A stretch of 64,000 nucleotides of DNA. It comes from Diphasiastrum complanatum. Lineage: Eukaryota > Streptophyta > Lycopodiopsida > Lycopodiales > Lycopodiaceae. The number at the start of each line of letters is the position of its first letter. Position 1 is the first letter of the stretch. Shown piece by piece: positions 32,253 through 44,659 of this stretch. The translations under genes were made by a program, and so were the position numbers. Below the pieces are notes generated by a model. The model did not search any database, was not told the origin of the DNA, and saw only the letters and a program-made list of their open reading frames with translations. The DNA lies in the NCBI GenBank assembly GCA_029204225.1, contig MU831560.1, forward strand, positions 1-64,000, written 5' to 3'.

Positions 32253-34937
32253 ATGATTGTAGGTTTAACAATGGCAATGTTCCATTTGCATGTTGCTCTT
32301 CCAATGGAATGCACTCCAATTATTAAGAAAAATGCGAAAGTTGTAGAGAATGCTGCACCAATAGTTAGAGAATTGAGAATGAATAATCATATGAATATAG
32401 ATTTGTGGGTAGATGGATCAATTTATCCTAATGATCCAGCTACCAATTTGTGTCCAGATTTTAAGTCCGTAACTCATCTTCTTAGATATGTATGTAAAGG
32501 AAATAGCGGAGTACTTGGATATCGTCAAAGGTTGCGTGATATTGGAATGCATAGCATATCTTGTCTGAATCAATAATTACAGTTTGCTAATCAACAATTG
32601 CAACGTGCAAATCAACAATTGCTTCATTATGTGCAACACACTAGTGCTGAAAACAATGCACTCAAGAATGCTATGTCAGAGTTGAATGCAACTGTCACTA
32701 CTCTTCGAGGATCGAACCAAGAAATGTTAGAATCCATGGAAAAGTTGCGATCCGAGAGTTTAAAATCTGTTGTTGATCTAAAAGTTATCAATAAGGCAAT
32801 GATGAAGAGGAAAAGAAAGAGAGTACCGATGAAGAATATTGATGACCTATCTACACATAGCGACAATCAGAAAAAAAGAATTTGAGCATTCAAGTCATCT
32901 AAATTGTTTATTTGATTTGTATATGCCATTTAAGTTTGATAACATGGATTATTTATCTATCAAACATAATTTGAGTTTCATTTGTTTGTTGTAGATCATG
33001 TTTGGTGGCAAAGAACTATTTAATAGATCGTTCATGCATTGGATCATCTTTAAGTCATGTTTTACCAAGAAAGTCAGCAAAGGAAATGATAAAAAATGTT
33101 CGGTTTGAAAAAATGAAAAAGAAAATTGTAAAGACTGTTTTGATAAAGGTTCAATCATACTTGGATGCAAATGTGATACAAGGTGCATGTGATGTATCTG
33201 GAATTAGCAAAAATGTTTATTCTACTTTTTTTAGAATAGTTAAAGAAGCTTTTTCCCAAGTGATGGTGAAGAAAATTAATCTTCCGTGCCCATATTGGGT
33301 AAGATTAGCTAGAAATTTTTATAATGACGGAATGTTCAAAATAGTTGGCTAACCACTTCATATAACTGAAGTATACAAATCAAAATATGGTGAGCTCAAT
33401 TACAACGATTGCAATAATATTTTCCTTGATATTGAAAATGTTCTAAAATACATTATTTGATTCTATAAACTAGACGAACATCAAGTAAATGGAAAGATCA
33501 TTATTGTAATAAAATTGGATGAATCTGAAATCATCAAGGGTCAGAAGTTGGAACGTGTGAGTGTCACTTTGATGAACAAAATTTCAGATACAGATGATCG
33601 AACGTTTAGTGTTCAATCGAAAAATCACATATGGTGGCTGGTGGCATTCCAGGTATACATTTCAATTTTCAATTAGAATATCTACATTAACAATTCATAC
33701 CTTGCCAGTTTTTATTGACATGTCATGCATTACTTATTTTTTTACAGGTCTTGAAAGAGGACCATAAAATACTATCATGGATATTTTCAAGAACAAATTA
33801 TGGTGAGATTATAAAGAGACATTTGGAGGGTGAGAAATTTACAGTTGAAAACCATGGAAGTTCTCAAATTCAATGGCACCTTGCAGGGGATTTGAAAACA
33901 TTAAAATGTATGTATAATGTCTCTCATGGGACAACATCAAAGCATCCATGTCTTTATTGCATGAAGGATTGCTACAATATGAATTTTGGACGATCAACAA
34001 ACACTGGCCTAACATGAGAAGCTGAAGATCCAAATATGAAAAGTGTTCTGCCAATTCCATTAAAATATGTTCACATATGCACATTGCATGCTGAGGTTCG
34101 TATTATTGAAAAACTAATTTACCTGTATATTCTACTAGCATGTAATCATAAACCAGAGTCAGTGGCTAAAGTAGCAATTAGGAGGTTGGAAATAGTTATG
34201 TCAAATGCAGGACTACATAAAGGGAATGTCACGATTGAAAAAAGTGACAGACTCTCAGGGACAAAAGGAAACATTCCTAATAAGCCATCAATTGGAGGTG
34301 CTAAAGCAAGAAGATTCTTATCCAATCACACATGCAAAGAATCAAGTGTCAGATATGAAATTTGGAGAGAAATTGTTCAAGCCACACGAACATTGGAAGG
34401 AAGTAATCGAGTGGAAAAGAGACAAGTGGGGACCAACTTAGACAAACTCATAGGTGTTATCAGGAAAGAAAACCTATCATCAGAAGATATGAGGACTTTG
34501 CAAAATCATTGCACCACATTTGTAAAATCTGTACATGATTGTTGGGAAAAAGACAACGTTACTCATTACATGGTGTTAATCTATATCATTATCTGGTACT
34601 TTTCTCATTCAGGCTTATATTTTTTTCTACTGATGTAACTAATCAAAACTATTGTTTGCAGCACATCCTTCTTCATCATGCAACTTATTTTCCAAAGGAA
34701 TATGGGAGCTTAAGTATCTGGTCATCACAAGGCATGGAAAAATCTCATTGGCAAGCAAGGGGAGCATTTCATAGAGCAACAAATCATGGAGGACACAATT
34801 CAATAAATAAATATTTAGTTCAACTTTTTCAGTCGTTTTACAGAAGAGCACAATTTAGATATCAAGCTAAAAACTCACATAGTATTACGATATTTCGAAA
34901 GGCATTCAAATTCATTACAAAAGAAAGATCCTTGTAA
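32253..34937 (+). pseudogene. DDE-transposase-like gene, multi-exon, broken
   Basis: The N-terminal part (32253-32885) encodes a conserved block followed by a coiled coil with heptads such as LQRANQQLLHYVQH. From 32995 a catalytic-looking region follows. It has IKLDESEI (about 33510), AGDLKTLK then a CLYC pair (about 33885-33960), and LKYVHICTLHAE (about 34065-34095). YGSLSIWSSQGMEKSH comes last (about 34705-34755). An acidic residue, a Cys pair, a His and a late Glu in this order fit DDE-type transposases with a zinc insertion. Similar orders occur in uncharacterised invertebrate transposon proteins, and the last block recalls the RAG1/Transib region. Two introns with GT-AG ends are evident (about 33652-33748 and 34573-34661). 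In-frame stops at 32574, 33350, 33460 and 34015 make this copy inactive. Family assignment is inference. Confidence 0.6.
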
Positions 34938-34966
34938 TATATCAAAAATCTATTATAGAAAATCAT

Positions 34967-36160
34967 TTACTTATCATCATCATCCTCTTCAAGATTCAGA
35001 CAGATGGTATTGTCATGAAGGAATAATCTCCTTTCATATGGATCCAAAAATTCTAAATTTTTTCTCTTGCTCATATCAATGTAACCCGAATAAAGGGCCA
35101 TTGCAGATGATCTTTTTGTAGTCTCATTGGGAGTATAACCCAATATCTTAATAGCCAAATCTCTCTCCACAAACTGATGTTCTTCTTGCGTACTTATGGC
35201 CTCCTAAACAAACTGATAATGATTTGATGGCCATCATAATGACAGTGGTTGCATATGGATTATAAGATGAATGATATATACAAATCTCATTATTTTGAAA
35301 GTTTTTCAAATAATGAGATAGAGAAACATCTTTTCTCCCGACTGATACACCTCGGACGCCTCCATGTCTCATACCAAAGGCATATTTCAATAGCATCCTG
35401 TAAACGAAAAAAGAAAATAAATTTAGAATGATACATAACACTGCAAACTCAATAAGAAAATTGAACAATATCAATACCAATAAGAAATAAGAAAATTGAA
35501 CAATATCAATACCAATATAATATCTACTTACCAGATCATAATCATCGTAATCAACGACGTTTGCTCTGCTGATGTCATGTCCTCCAATGGCCTCTACATT
35601 TTCGGAGGGGATATTTCTAGCCCTAGGGGTATATCTTTTTTGAAATTCCAAAAATTCCTCCTCTGTAGACAAAGTCTTTTCATAGGCTTTAGATTTTTCA
35701 ATCATGGCCTCCAAGGCCTCATTGCCATATTTCCAATTGCCATCTTTATCATAATCTATCTCACTTTCAAGGTCATCATATGAGTAATCAACAATGTCAA
35801 AAAATTTTGATAAATTTGAGCAAAAATTGAGAGGATTTCATCCTCTCTCAAATTCAATACATCTTCTATATCATTAAATGAAATATAACATTCATTATTT
35901 ATAAATTATAAAGGAACATCGAGTAGAGTTAATTGATTAACAAGAGATGCAGATGGAAGAGAATCAGAGAGAATTATAGAACGAGGGAGAGTTTTTTGAT
36001 AATCTGAAGCCATAGAAGCTTCAACTTCAACCCCTATATCAGTATCTGCATCAGTTACATCAACTGGAGCAGGTGCAAATGCTTCGATCAATGGAACAGT
36101 TGAAGATTCAACAGACTCATCATCTGGAATTTCAACAGATATGTAGAACACAAAAGCCAT
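34967..36160 (-). pseudogene. Unidentified intron-containing gene, probably broken
   Basis: I do not recognise this gene. From right to left there is an acidic stretch rich in Asp, Val and Ala (36160-35909), then a block with DNWKYG-like and EEEFLEFQKRYTPRARNIP sequence (about 35800-35535). A GTAAGT donor follows DYDL (about 35533), with an AG acceptor near 35402. The last exon (about 35200-34967) contains LAIKILGYTPNETTKRSSAM and ends in LEEDDDDK. A second acceptor-like GTTTGTTTAG lies near 35203. Frames do not join cleanly, so either an exon is mis-assigned or it is a pseudogene. It ends only about 30 bases from the end of the transposase-like gene on the other strand. It may be a second gene of that element or a captured host gene. 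Confidence 0.4.
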
Positions 36161-36539
36161 TCCTTTGATTAGAAGGCGAGAAGTGCATACTCATCATATG
36201 TGCTTTAAGGATCCGCCTCTTTTTAGGAGGAATTTTTGCCATTAAGAATCAATTAAAATATATGGTGGTGGAGAGTAGTGGTACACCTGATAGTTGCCAG
36301 ACTTGAACCAATCATCAAAAGCATTTTGAAGTGCTTTAATAGCAAAACATTATGGAGCACGAAGGCCACAGTGGCATAGCCCCACCTACACACATCGACA
36401 AGTTGCTTCCATGATGAAAGCTCTACACACATTGACGAGTTGCTTCCGTGATGAATGCTAGTCTTGTTCTTAACGTATGGCGAACTGAGCCATGACACTT
36501 ACAATCACTTTTTACACTAAGTGACTAAAATGACTTGAG

Positions 36540-36735
36540 AAGAGAGGAATCAAGTCTCATGAAAGCTTTTGCACATTCACATAGACTTTACATTTTTACT
36601 CTGGGCCACCCCATTTTGTTGAGGGGTATATGGACATGTAAACCCCTTGCCATGCAAATCACAAAACCCTTGCATTTTATTGAAAATACCTTTCCAGATA
36701 TGTGGGAGACTAAAAACATGAACATGCTATAGCTT
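36540..36735 (-). pseudogene. Copia integrase scrap
   Basis: The minus-strand reading includes FTCPYTPQQNGVAQSKN, the region around the third catalytic residue of Copia integrases (normally YTPQQNGVAERKN). The usual Glu is replaced by Gln here. About 60 codons survive, with stops. Confidence 0.7.
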
Positions 36736-36770
36736 GCTGAAGATTTCTTATCTTATTATTATGTTCGCTA

Positions 36771-36774
<4 letters not shown>

Positions 36775-36825
<51 letters not shown>
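36775..36825 (+). repeat. (GA)n microsatellite
   Basis: Uninterrupted GA dinucleotides over 51 bases. Confidence 0.98.
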
Positions 36826-36828
<3 letters not shown>

Positions 36829-37239
36829 ATGTTTGCATTACCAAAGATGTCATTCCCAAATACTTTGTTCTACATGCTCATCATAGATAATGGGAATGGC
36901 TGGAAGGCCCTGTCCGAGGGCCTAATTCCATGCAGGAAGGGCGGGAGCCGAGGACATGGTCCTGACTTGCGTAGAAGGCCCGAGGCCCTAGGGCCTTCCA
37001 TGACATAATGCCAGGTGAGGTGGAGAGAGAATGCACATTTCGGAGAGAGAATGGTAGATCCCGGAGGAGTGCATATTCTGCTCATGGAGTCACCTCCAAA
37101 ATATTCACAAAACCTAAGCACTTGGCATTAGGTGATATATTTTTATTGACCAATTTATTTTAATTTTTGCAAGAAGCCCTTTTCTCATTCTCTTAATGCT
37201 TTTCTATGCCGCCCTCATCTGTAAACTGGGGGTCCTTTT
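36826..37239. other. No gene recognised
   Basis: Includes a GC-richer patch (36890-37020) with repeated GGCC-containing words such as GAAGGCCC and GAGGGCC. No coding pattern is seen. It borders the truncated left end of the non-LTR reverse transcriptase. Confidence 0.4.
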
Positions 37240-39525
37240 GGTATGGTTTTCGAGCATCTTCGTGACCGTTTTTCTCTTGATGACTCTGATAGCAGGTTTG
37301 GTTTGCTCTTTCAAGTTTGCTCTTCTATAGCATGTGGCCGTATTCCTCTTTCTATTGCTCGTATTCTTGGTGCTGCTCGTTTGATAGCCCTGGATAAGCC
37401 TGGCGGTAGAGTGCGTCCCATTGCTGTTGGTGAGGTTTTACATAGATTGGTTTCTAGGGCTCTTGGTTTTCAGCTTTATGATAGTTTTCATGACCATCTG
37501 TTCTCATCAGTTTGGTTGTGCTACTCCTGGTGGTTGCGAGATAGTCGTACATGCTTTGCGTGCTACCTTGGATCTTCATCCAGATTGGGTTGTCCTTCAA
37601 GTGGATGTTAAAAATGCTTTCAATTCTGTTTCTCGAGGGGCCATTTTCCAAGAACTTCGTGCGGCTCACGGTCCTCTCGCTCAGCTCATCCCGTTTGTTC
37701 GCTCTTTTATTCCATGGACGCGCCTCTATATTTCAGTCATGCTTCTCGCTCAGGTGATGTTTCGGTTATCTCGTCTGCTGATGGTATCCGACAAGGTGAT
37801 CCCTTGGGTGGTGTTTTTTTTGCTTTGGCGCACTTTTGGGCACTGCGTGCTCCTTCTGCTGCTTTTCCTTCTTGTTTGTTTCCCTCTATTGCTGATGACA
37901 CACATATTGTGGGACTTGCTAAGGACGTCTTTCTGGCTTTCCTACATTTCTCTCAGCAACTTTCGGCTTTGGCCCTCACTGTCAATCCCTCTAAGTGTGT
38001 TGTTTGGTGTCCTCAGGGCCTCCTTCCTGAGCTCCCTTTACCTACAGGTTTCAATACTCCGGTTGATGGGATTCGAGCGCTTGGTATTCCTATAGGTTTC
38101 TCGGATTTTGTGGCTTCCTCTTTGCGGGACACTTTGGGCGCGCATCTTCGTCACGCAGATTTGCTACCAAAGCTTGGCAATGCTCAAGCTGCTCTGGGGA
38201 TTCTCACTCAATGCTTTGCTCAACGGCCAAGTTATATTCTACGGTGTGTTCCTCCCTCTCCTTATGTTTTGGCTTTGTTACAGGATTTTGATAACTCTTT
38301 ATCAGATATTCTGGGTCGCTTGATGGGTCCAGAATCCTTTCGTATTCCCAATGGTCAGTTCGTTAAGCGACAAGTCTCTCTTCCCGCTTCGTCTGGAGGT
38401 GTTGGTCTTTCTTGCACAGCTTCTATTGCTCCAGCTGCTTTTATGGGAAGTTGGGCCCTTGTTGCCTCTGCACTTATCTCTCGGTTTTAGCAGGACAACA
38501 AGCCCATTCTTCTTGATTCAGTAGCTCATGTGGAAACATGCATTCTTCCTTTCCAACAACATCTTTGTGCTGCCAAGGATCTCATCTCTCCACTTGTGCG
38601 AGCTTCTTTGCCTCCCTTTGAGACTTTGCTTAGCCATCAGCGTGCTCATTTTCAAAAGTATCTTTTGGAGCGCTTCCACTCAGCTTCTCAGTGATTCACC
38701 TTCCGATGAGACTCGGGCTCGCCTTCTATTTTGTGCAGGCCTGGGTGCTGGTGCTTGGCTTGTTGCGCGCCCTGTTGTTCCACACTTGCGCCTTTCTTCA
38801 GAGTTGTTTCTCACCGCTCTTCGGGTTAGGTTGGGTCTCCCTCATCTAGTGCTGGCTGGTTTGACAAAATGTTCTTGTGGTCACCCTGTTGATCCTATTG
38901 GCACTCATCTCATGCATTGCCCTTCTGGTGGAGAGCGCACTGCGACTCATAATTCCATTTGTGACGTATTGGCATCTATTGCACATGAGTGTGGCTTTCA
39001 TGTTGTCCGGGAGTAGATCCACATCTTGCCTATGTTCGATTCACAGTCGCCTCGGCGTCGAGTTGATTTTGTTCTTTCGTGCGAGGGGATTCGCACGCTT
39101 GGGGATGTTGTTGTTGCTGATCCTTTGCGGCCTGACCTTGTTCGCCGTGCTTCAACTACTCAGGGTGCCGCTGCTTCTCATGTAGCTCTAGATAAAGAGC
39201 GAGATTATTCACATCGCACTCTTGGAGAAGACTTTATTCCTTTTGCTTTGGAAACTTATGGGTGCCTGCAAAAGAAATTCGATGATTTTCTATCATCTTG
39301 TGCAGGTTTTGCAACGAAACTCCAAGGACGTGGTGCCTCACCTTTATCTATCATTACGGCTTATTATCGTCAACGAGTTTCTATGACTTTACAACGCACT
39401 CAGGCACTTGCAATACTTCGACGTGCCGTAGTTGCAGGAACGGCTGCTTCACAGCTTCCTACAATACCTAAACTTCCAAATGTCTTAACTAGCGACTTAC
39501 ACCAAGCAGTAGGCTTTATGTAAAT
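37240..39525 (+). pseudogene. 5'-truncated non-LTR reverse transcriptase with zinc and nuclease-like C-terminus
   Basis: The reading crosses several frames. Palm motifs are visible: GGRVRPIAVGEVLHRL (37400-37450), LQVDVKNAFNSVSR with the first catalytic Asp (about 37595-37635), DGIRQGDPLGG (about 37780-37810) and IADDTHIVG with the catalytic Asp pair (about 37885-37915). RNA-directed DNA synthesis would be its role. Downstream lies LPASSGGVGLSC, then a CSCGHPVDPIGTHLMHC zinc-like motif and GGERTATHN (38865-38965). After a TAG comes RRRVDFVL and GDVVVADPL, a pattern suggestive of a restriction-like nuclease. Frameshifts lie near 37500 and 37712, and stops at 38488 and 39014. A poly(A) signal AATAAA follows at about 39640. 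The T-rich, GC-higher base use differs from the neighbours. The N-terminal part is missing. Confidence 0.85.
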
Positions 39526-40176
39526 ACTCTGTGAGATTGTTGCTTTGTTATAGTTGTACAGTATCTCAATTCGCCTTATGACTTTTACGCTTTCAACATG
39601 CATTCCTTTGTACTCTGATGGGTTTTCCCATCTTTTATTAATAAAAACTAGTGAACTTCCATAATCCATGGACATTTATCCAGTTTATTTATAATCACAC
39701 CTTTGAATCTATATTCAAAATATACACCAGAAAACATTTTTCCATCACCCGTGAATCTCAACTGTTTACATGTGAGCACCCACTTTCTGTTTTCTCTTGT
39801 ATGTCGTCCTAGAGTGGAATAGAACTGCAGGGATCAAAGAAAAATGACCTCTTAATCAACATGTCAGCTATTAGAGGTCTAAGCACCAGTTTTTAACCAC
39901 AGAAAACTGCCTTAAGAGCTCTTAAGTGAAAAAAATGCAAAGCAGCTGAGTCATACTACTCAAACTGAATAAATATAAGTCCATCTCAATTCACATCAAA
40001 CATGTACCAAAAGAATGCTAGAAAATAAGAAAGGCCAGGGCTGGTAGGTTTCATATATGCTGGTAATAAAAGGACATCTTATTAACAGTAAATAAGGTAT
40101 AGATGGAGTTCTATGTTGGAAGCTTTGACTTCCTTTGCAGCTCAAACGACTAGACATACATACACAAAAACTACTT
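39526..40176. other. 3' flank between the non-LTR element and the CBM20 gene
   Basis: Noncoding by eye. The left part is probably the 3' end of the non-LTR element and the right part the 3' untranslated region of the CBM20 gene on the opposite strand. Confidence 0.4.
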
Positions 40177-42595
40177 CTAATACTCAGAGTTAGTTGCTTG
40201 CTGCTCTTCAGTATTGCCAGTCGATGTCAGAAGGACTGCAGCAACCACACTCTCTAATGGAGCGGCCACAGCAGCTCCATTTCCAGTTTCATCCTGCTTT
40301 ACATCAGGAGTTTCTTTGGTAGCATCAGTCGCCACAGTAGAGGTACCAACATCAGGAGTTTCTTTAGTAGCATCAGTCGCCACAGTAGAGGTACCAACAT
40401 CAATATCTTCAGTATCTCCAGTCAATGTCGGAAGGACTGCAGCAACCGCACTCTCTACTTGACCGGCTACATGAGCAATACCATTTCCGGTTTCATCCTG
40501 CTTTACATCAAGAGTTTCCTCAGTAGCCGCAGTCGCCACATTAGAGTTACCAACATCAATATCTTCAGATTTGCTCAGTGCTTCGCTAACATCTGCTGGG
40601 ACCTCATCAATCTTATTTGTTTCTTCAGAATACCAAGGCTCGGACACAATCAGTGGCAATGCATTTTCCAAGGTCTCAAATATGAGATTTGGACCTGGTT
40701 GCCAATGAACCTCTCCATCTTCACCAGTCAGCAAAAATTTAAACTCGTATTTTTTTCCCAGAGGAAGATCCTGCTCAACATTCCCATCATGACATGAATC
40801 GCAGTTATGATTAAGATAATGCCAACTTTCAAAACATTTTCTAAACCGTCTAGACAAACCCACGCCCCAGCTTCATTATAAATTTAGGCTGATTTTGGAA
40901 AGAAGTTGCCATTATCAACCATCACTATGTATGCAATACAAAAGGCTGCTCCAACTTTTAAATGTAACTCAGGTAACCTGTTTGAAAGACAGAACTTAAC
41001 TCCAGCCACTAGTTTTGGGATGAATTACAAGCAGAGAACTGCCCCAATATTAAAAGGCTCCATTTATACTCGACCTGTATAATGAGGCCAAAATTCGCTT
41101 ATAATACTGAATTTTTCAATAGACTAGACATCTTGCAGCAGTTATGTGAATCAAAGAAGAGATACACAAAATATTTAGAATGTCTTCTCATCATACGCGC
41201 CGAACACTTCAAACAAACTTATAAGACTATGATGGTGCTACGACCTATATGTTTTGGAACAAATAATGAGCAAATGATGAAATCTATTCTGGTTGCTTTC
41301 ATGTCGCACATCTCTGAACTCAATAACTTTGTCTAACTCTTCACAGGTCTATTACTATGAGAAGCATGACAATAAACAAGTATTGCTGTAACTCTTACTT
41401 CAGCATGATAATTAGTGCGTTGCATTAGCATAGCTAGCTGGCCAGGAGAGGAGCAAGAAACTCTGTTATGAGACTTACCAATTCTCCTATCCAAGTGTGA
41501 TCCTTGGACCATTCTAAGTCGAAAGCTGCATTTGGATCCCACGCTCCTAGTAAAATATCTTCACCAACCACACTGAACTTCTGACCGAAGAGGCATTCTT
41601 TTTGCAATGAAAATTTAACCTTGACTACCGGCAGATCTGAATAAACAAACAGAACTCATCACAAAATAAAATAAACTACTTCACAAGCAGAACTTTTTAA
41701 TATCTCATTTCTTGGAAAGGGAAAGACCACCTAACAGTATGAGAAATTGACAGCTTGCATATCCGGGAAAAGGGTTAATAGGACTTACCTAGAAACTCGG
41801 GAGGAGTTTCATCCTGTACATCCTGGGGAGGAGCTTCATCCTGTACATCCTGGGGAGGAGCTTCATCCTGTAGATCCAACGAGTACCATTAGTATTTTCC
41901 AATCAAACCAAAGATAACATCAATTGAAGTGATTTGCTGCAAGATTACGTGACTGCGACACATGATTTTAGAGTCTTCCTGAGAAAGAACCATAATGCAC
42001 TCAGCAAAAATTGATTCAGAAGAAGGGCGAATACTATTCAAATCACGCAGAACATCAACTGCAGGGCAACTGAAGGAAGTTGCCATTGTTCAAGAATTTT
42101 AAAGCACTTGCAACGGAGTTCTTGGAGGGTACTCATATACATTAATAACTAGAAAGCTTGATATAAAGCAATCTTACAAGATCAATGCCTTCTAGTGCCA
42201 AAAACTACTGGGTTAAGTTAAATTTAGCTCTTTGCAAATTCAACGAGCAAACATAGGTGTTATGAAAGTACCGGAACTTTTACCTCGAGCATCTCGGCCA
42301 AGTGACTCTCCTGAGTTGAGGTAGCAACCAAAGGTAAACTCCTCAACAAGATCTTACCCATGTTAGAGGACTCACTCGCGCCGATACCTCCAAAAGAAAA
42401 TCTTGCCTTGCTTTGCAGGTTGCTGCCTTCCTGCTGTGACGCAGAATTCACTTTCAGCTGTTGCTCTGATAATCTCAGTACCGCAGAGTGGCGATTTTTA
42501 CAAGAATAGAGTACCAAAGGGCACCAATTACTGTTTGTAACAGTAGCAACACTTAACATTTTGGAGCTGACACAAGAAAAGGCTGCAGCAGACAT
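40177..42595 (-). CDS. Plastid-targeted CBM20 starch-binding protein, four exons
   Basis: Exons 42595-42284, 41867-41789, 41636-41479 and 40770-40177 join in frame with GT-AG introns and give 380 residues. The first exon is Ser/Ala-rich (MSAAAFSCVSSKML) like a chloroplast transit peptide. The second encodes a DEAPPQDVQ repeat. Exons 3 and 4 form the CBM20 domain (about residues 134-218), including GEDILLGAWDP, DLEWSKDHTW and GEVHWQPGPN with the aromatic residues that grip starch. The tail (about 230-380) is low-complexity with tandem VGTSTVATDATKETPD units and no catalytic domain. The likely role is binding starch granules or glucans in plastids, as a scaffold or regulator, like the single-domain CBM20 proteins of plants. 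The first ATG of the Ser-rich segment was chosen. All splice sites and frames are intact, so this is the best host gene in the window. Confidence 0.88.
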
Positions 42596-42912
42596 TGTGC
42601 AGAAAAATAAAAGCAAACACGATCAGGATCGAGCCAAGTAGCTAAGGAAAGCACGAAAATTCTGGCCAAGAACACCGTGTTGGACAATAGATCGAATATA
42701 ATGACAAAACCCAACAACTATTAGAAGCTCCGTGACATATCAGCAATTCATTATTGGCCTAGCCTGCACGGACGAGCTACGATCATCCCATTCTATTAGC
42801 AGCTGATGAGGATGATGCAATGAAGCAGCTGATGAGGATGATGCAATGAAGTTGAAGACTTGGTCAGGGCAGCGGCAGGAGGCTGCTCAATGCTCACTTC
42901 TCACTGCCGCCA
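42596..42912 (-). promoter_or_regulatory. Upstream region of the CBM20 gene with a 26-bp tandem duplication
   Basis: This should hold the 5' untranslated region and promoter. A 26-base unit GCAGCTGATGAGGATGATGC (then AATGAA) is repeated exactly at 42799-42824 and 42825-42850. No clear TATA box could be assigned. Confidence 0.5.
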
Positions 42913-44659
42913 TTACGCATACATAAAATATGTATAATGGGTCGCCACTTGGCAAAACCATCCTTCTATTAGGCTAGATCTTTTTTTTTCTCTTATGATA
43001 ATGTCATTTCTATGACAAGGAAGACAATGCCTACTACAATTGACGGCCTGCATATCCGGATGTGTCACCTTACAAAATTCTCTCTTGCTATGCCCCACCT
43101 CCCCAAAAGTATCGATTAAGATCATCTCTCTTGTGTGCCAAGTGTGTGGCTCAGCTTGCACAAATTGATTCTCCCTTATCTCTTGTTCCCTAGGGGTTTG
43201 GCTCATGGACCGAGGTTTGCCAAGAACAAAGCCTCATACATGGCGAGGCCAACTCTTTATGCTATAATAAGACTTGAGCTTCCAAGGTGCACTAACATTT
43301 GCCAAGGACAAAGCCTCGTACATGGCGAGGCCAACTCTTTATGTCATAATAAGACTTGAGCTTTTTCATTCATTTATATGTATGAGAACGATAGGGCATG
43401 CCATGCCTCTCAGTTTCCCTCTTGTTACATCGCAAATAATGCACATGGTGGTTGGACTAAGTTACTTGGATGATCACATTATGGAATGGTTCTTGATATT
43501 ATCAAACCATGAGATCACAAAGAATTAAACTTCGATGGTTGAGCCAAACTTAAACACGATACACCAACTTACCACATGAGGAAAGGTGCACTATGTAATG
43601 GATGTACAGATTTAATACCTCACCCATGGTAAGCAAAAGTGGTTACTTGTGACAATTATAAGCCAAATACAATTTTTCAAGTACCTTACCTATTGTAAGC
43701 AAGTGACTACTACTACAATTTTTAAGCCAATAGAAATTGCACGTGATTGTCATTGCAAACCAACGAATATTTCAGATGTGGTGAACTTTAATTTATTGAA
43801 TCATAGTTTTCTTGGTTCATCGAAGCATGCTCATGGTTGCTCAAAGGTACACGTGTCTATGGTCGGCCCATTGATGCTCTCGCCATCACCATCTCCTTTT
43901 GGCAATGAGCGAACAACAACCCACGATGTTATCAAATATGCAATAGCCCCTGGAGCGTGAAACAAAGGTTTCATGTTCTCAGGAGCAGTCTCACATTTTT
44001 CCTCCACCATGCCTCACACATGCACATGGACATCGTTCTTTCTCATGACAAGCTTCATACCTTGGCAGATATAGCTTTCACACCAAGTGACCTAGCAAGG
44101 GTGCAGCCCAAAAAAATGAAATAAGCTACTCTAATGGGCACCCTACTGATGGATTCAATCCTCTAGCAATTGAGGCATATGACACCCTTCATCTGTGTTT
44201 TGATGAATTCCTTGCCATGTGTGCTCATCGGGCAACAGAGTGTAAGGGTCTTTCTATTTCAACACTAATAGTTTTTTTCAGACAAAGAATTTTCACCACC
44301 TTGCAATGAGCTCCAACCTTGTTAATCCTACAAAGGGTGACGATTGTTGGGTTAGCTTGTTTTCGCTTCCCTTTGCTAGTAGACTCATCACCAATTTGTT
44401 GACACAAACCTGTCAACTGATGTGTGGGTGAGCAATTAAACAACAATCAAACAACAGAACACACTCGCACACAATCGTACAGTGACATGAGAATGCAAGA
44501 CATAATGAATGCCAGAAAAAATGATGATCTATTGTCAATCGACACCTTTGTTATATTTACATTGAGTACATGCCAAGAAAATGGCCTTTAGGATTCACGT
44601 CACACAAAATATCAAGATTTCCAAGTAACATAAGGTGACTCATGGGACTGGCCTTAAAC
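42913..44659. other. No gene recognised; contains an 82-bp tandem duplication
   Basis: Short frames on both strands lack domain patterns. A segment beginning GCCAAGRACAAAGCCTC at 43219 restarts at 43301, with the shared phrase ACATGGCGAGGCCAACTC. Near 43630-43740 two GTAAGCAA-containing phrases repeat imperfectly. The right end (about 44430-44660) may be LTR sequence of the Copia remnant next to it. Confidence 0.45.

Noticed and set aside
32253-34937. Direct RAG1 or Transib orthology
   Set aside because: Only the motif order and one block recall RAG1. Residue-level identity is low by eye and no terminal signal sequences were seen, so only a general DDE-like call is made.
34967-36160. Assignment to a plastid transcription-associated protein
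   Set aside because: Length, acidic ends and a general nuclear-gene look suggested it, but I could not match a specific motif, so no name is given.
41889-42086. A 65-codon minus-strand frame (MATSFSCPAVDVLRDLN...) inside the CBM20 gene
   Set aside because: It lies within the first intron, ends at a stop codon before exon 2 and overlaps no conserved domain. The four-exon model joins in frame without it. It could be an alternative first exon only if the stop before exon 2 were bypassed.
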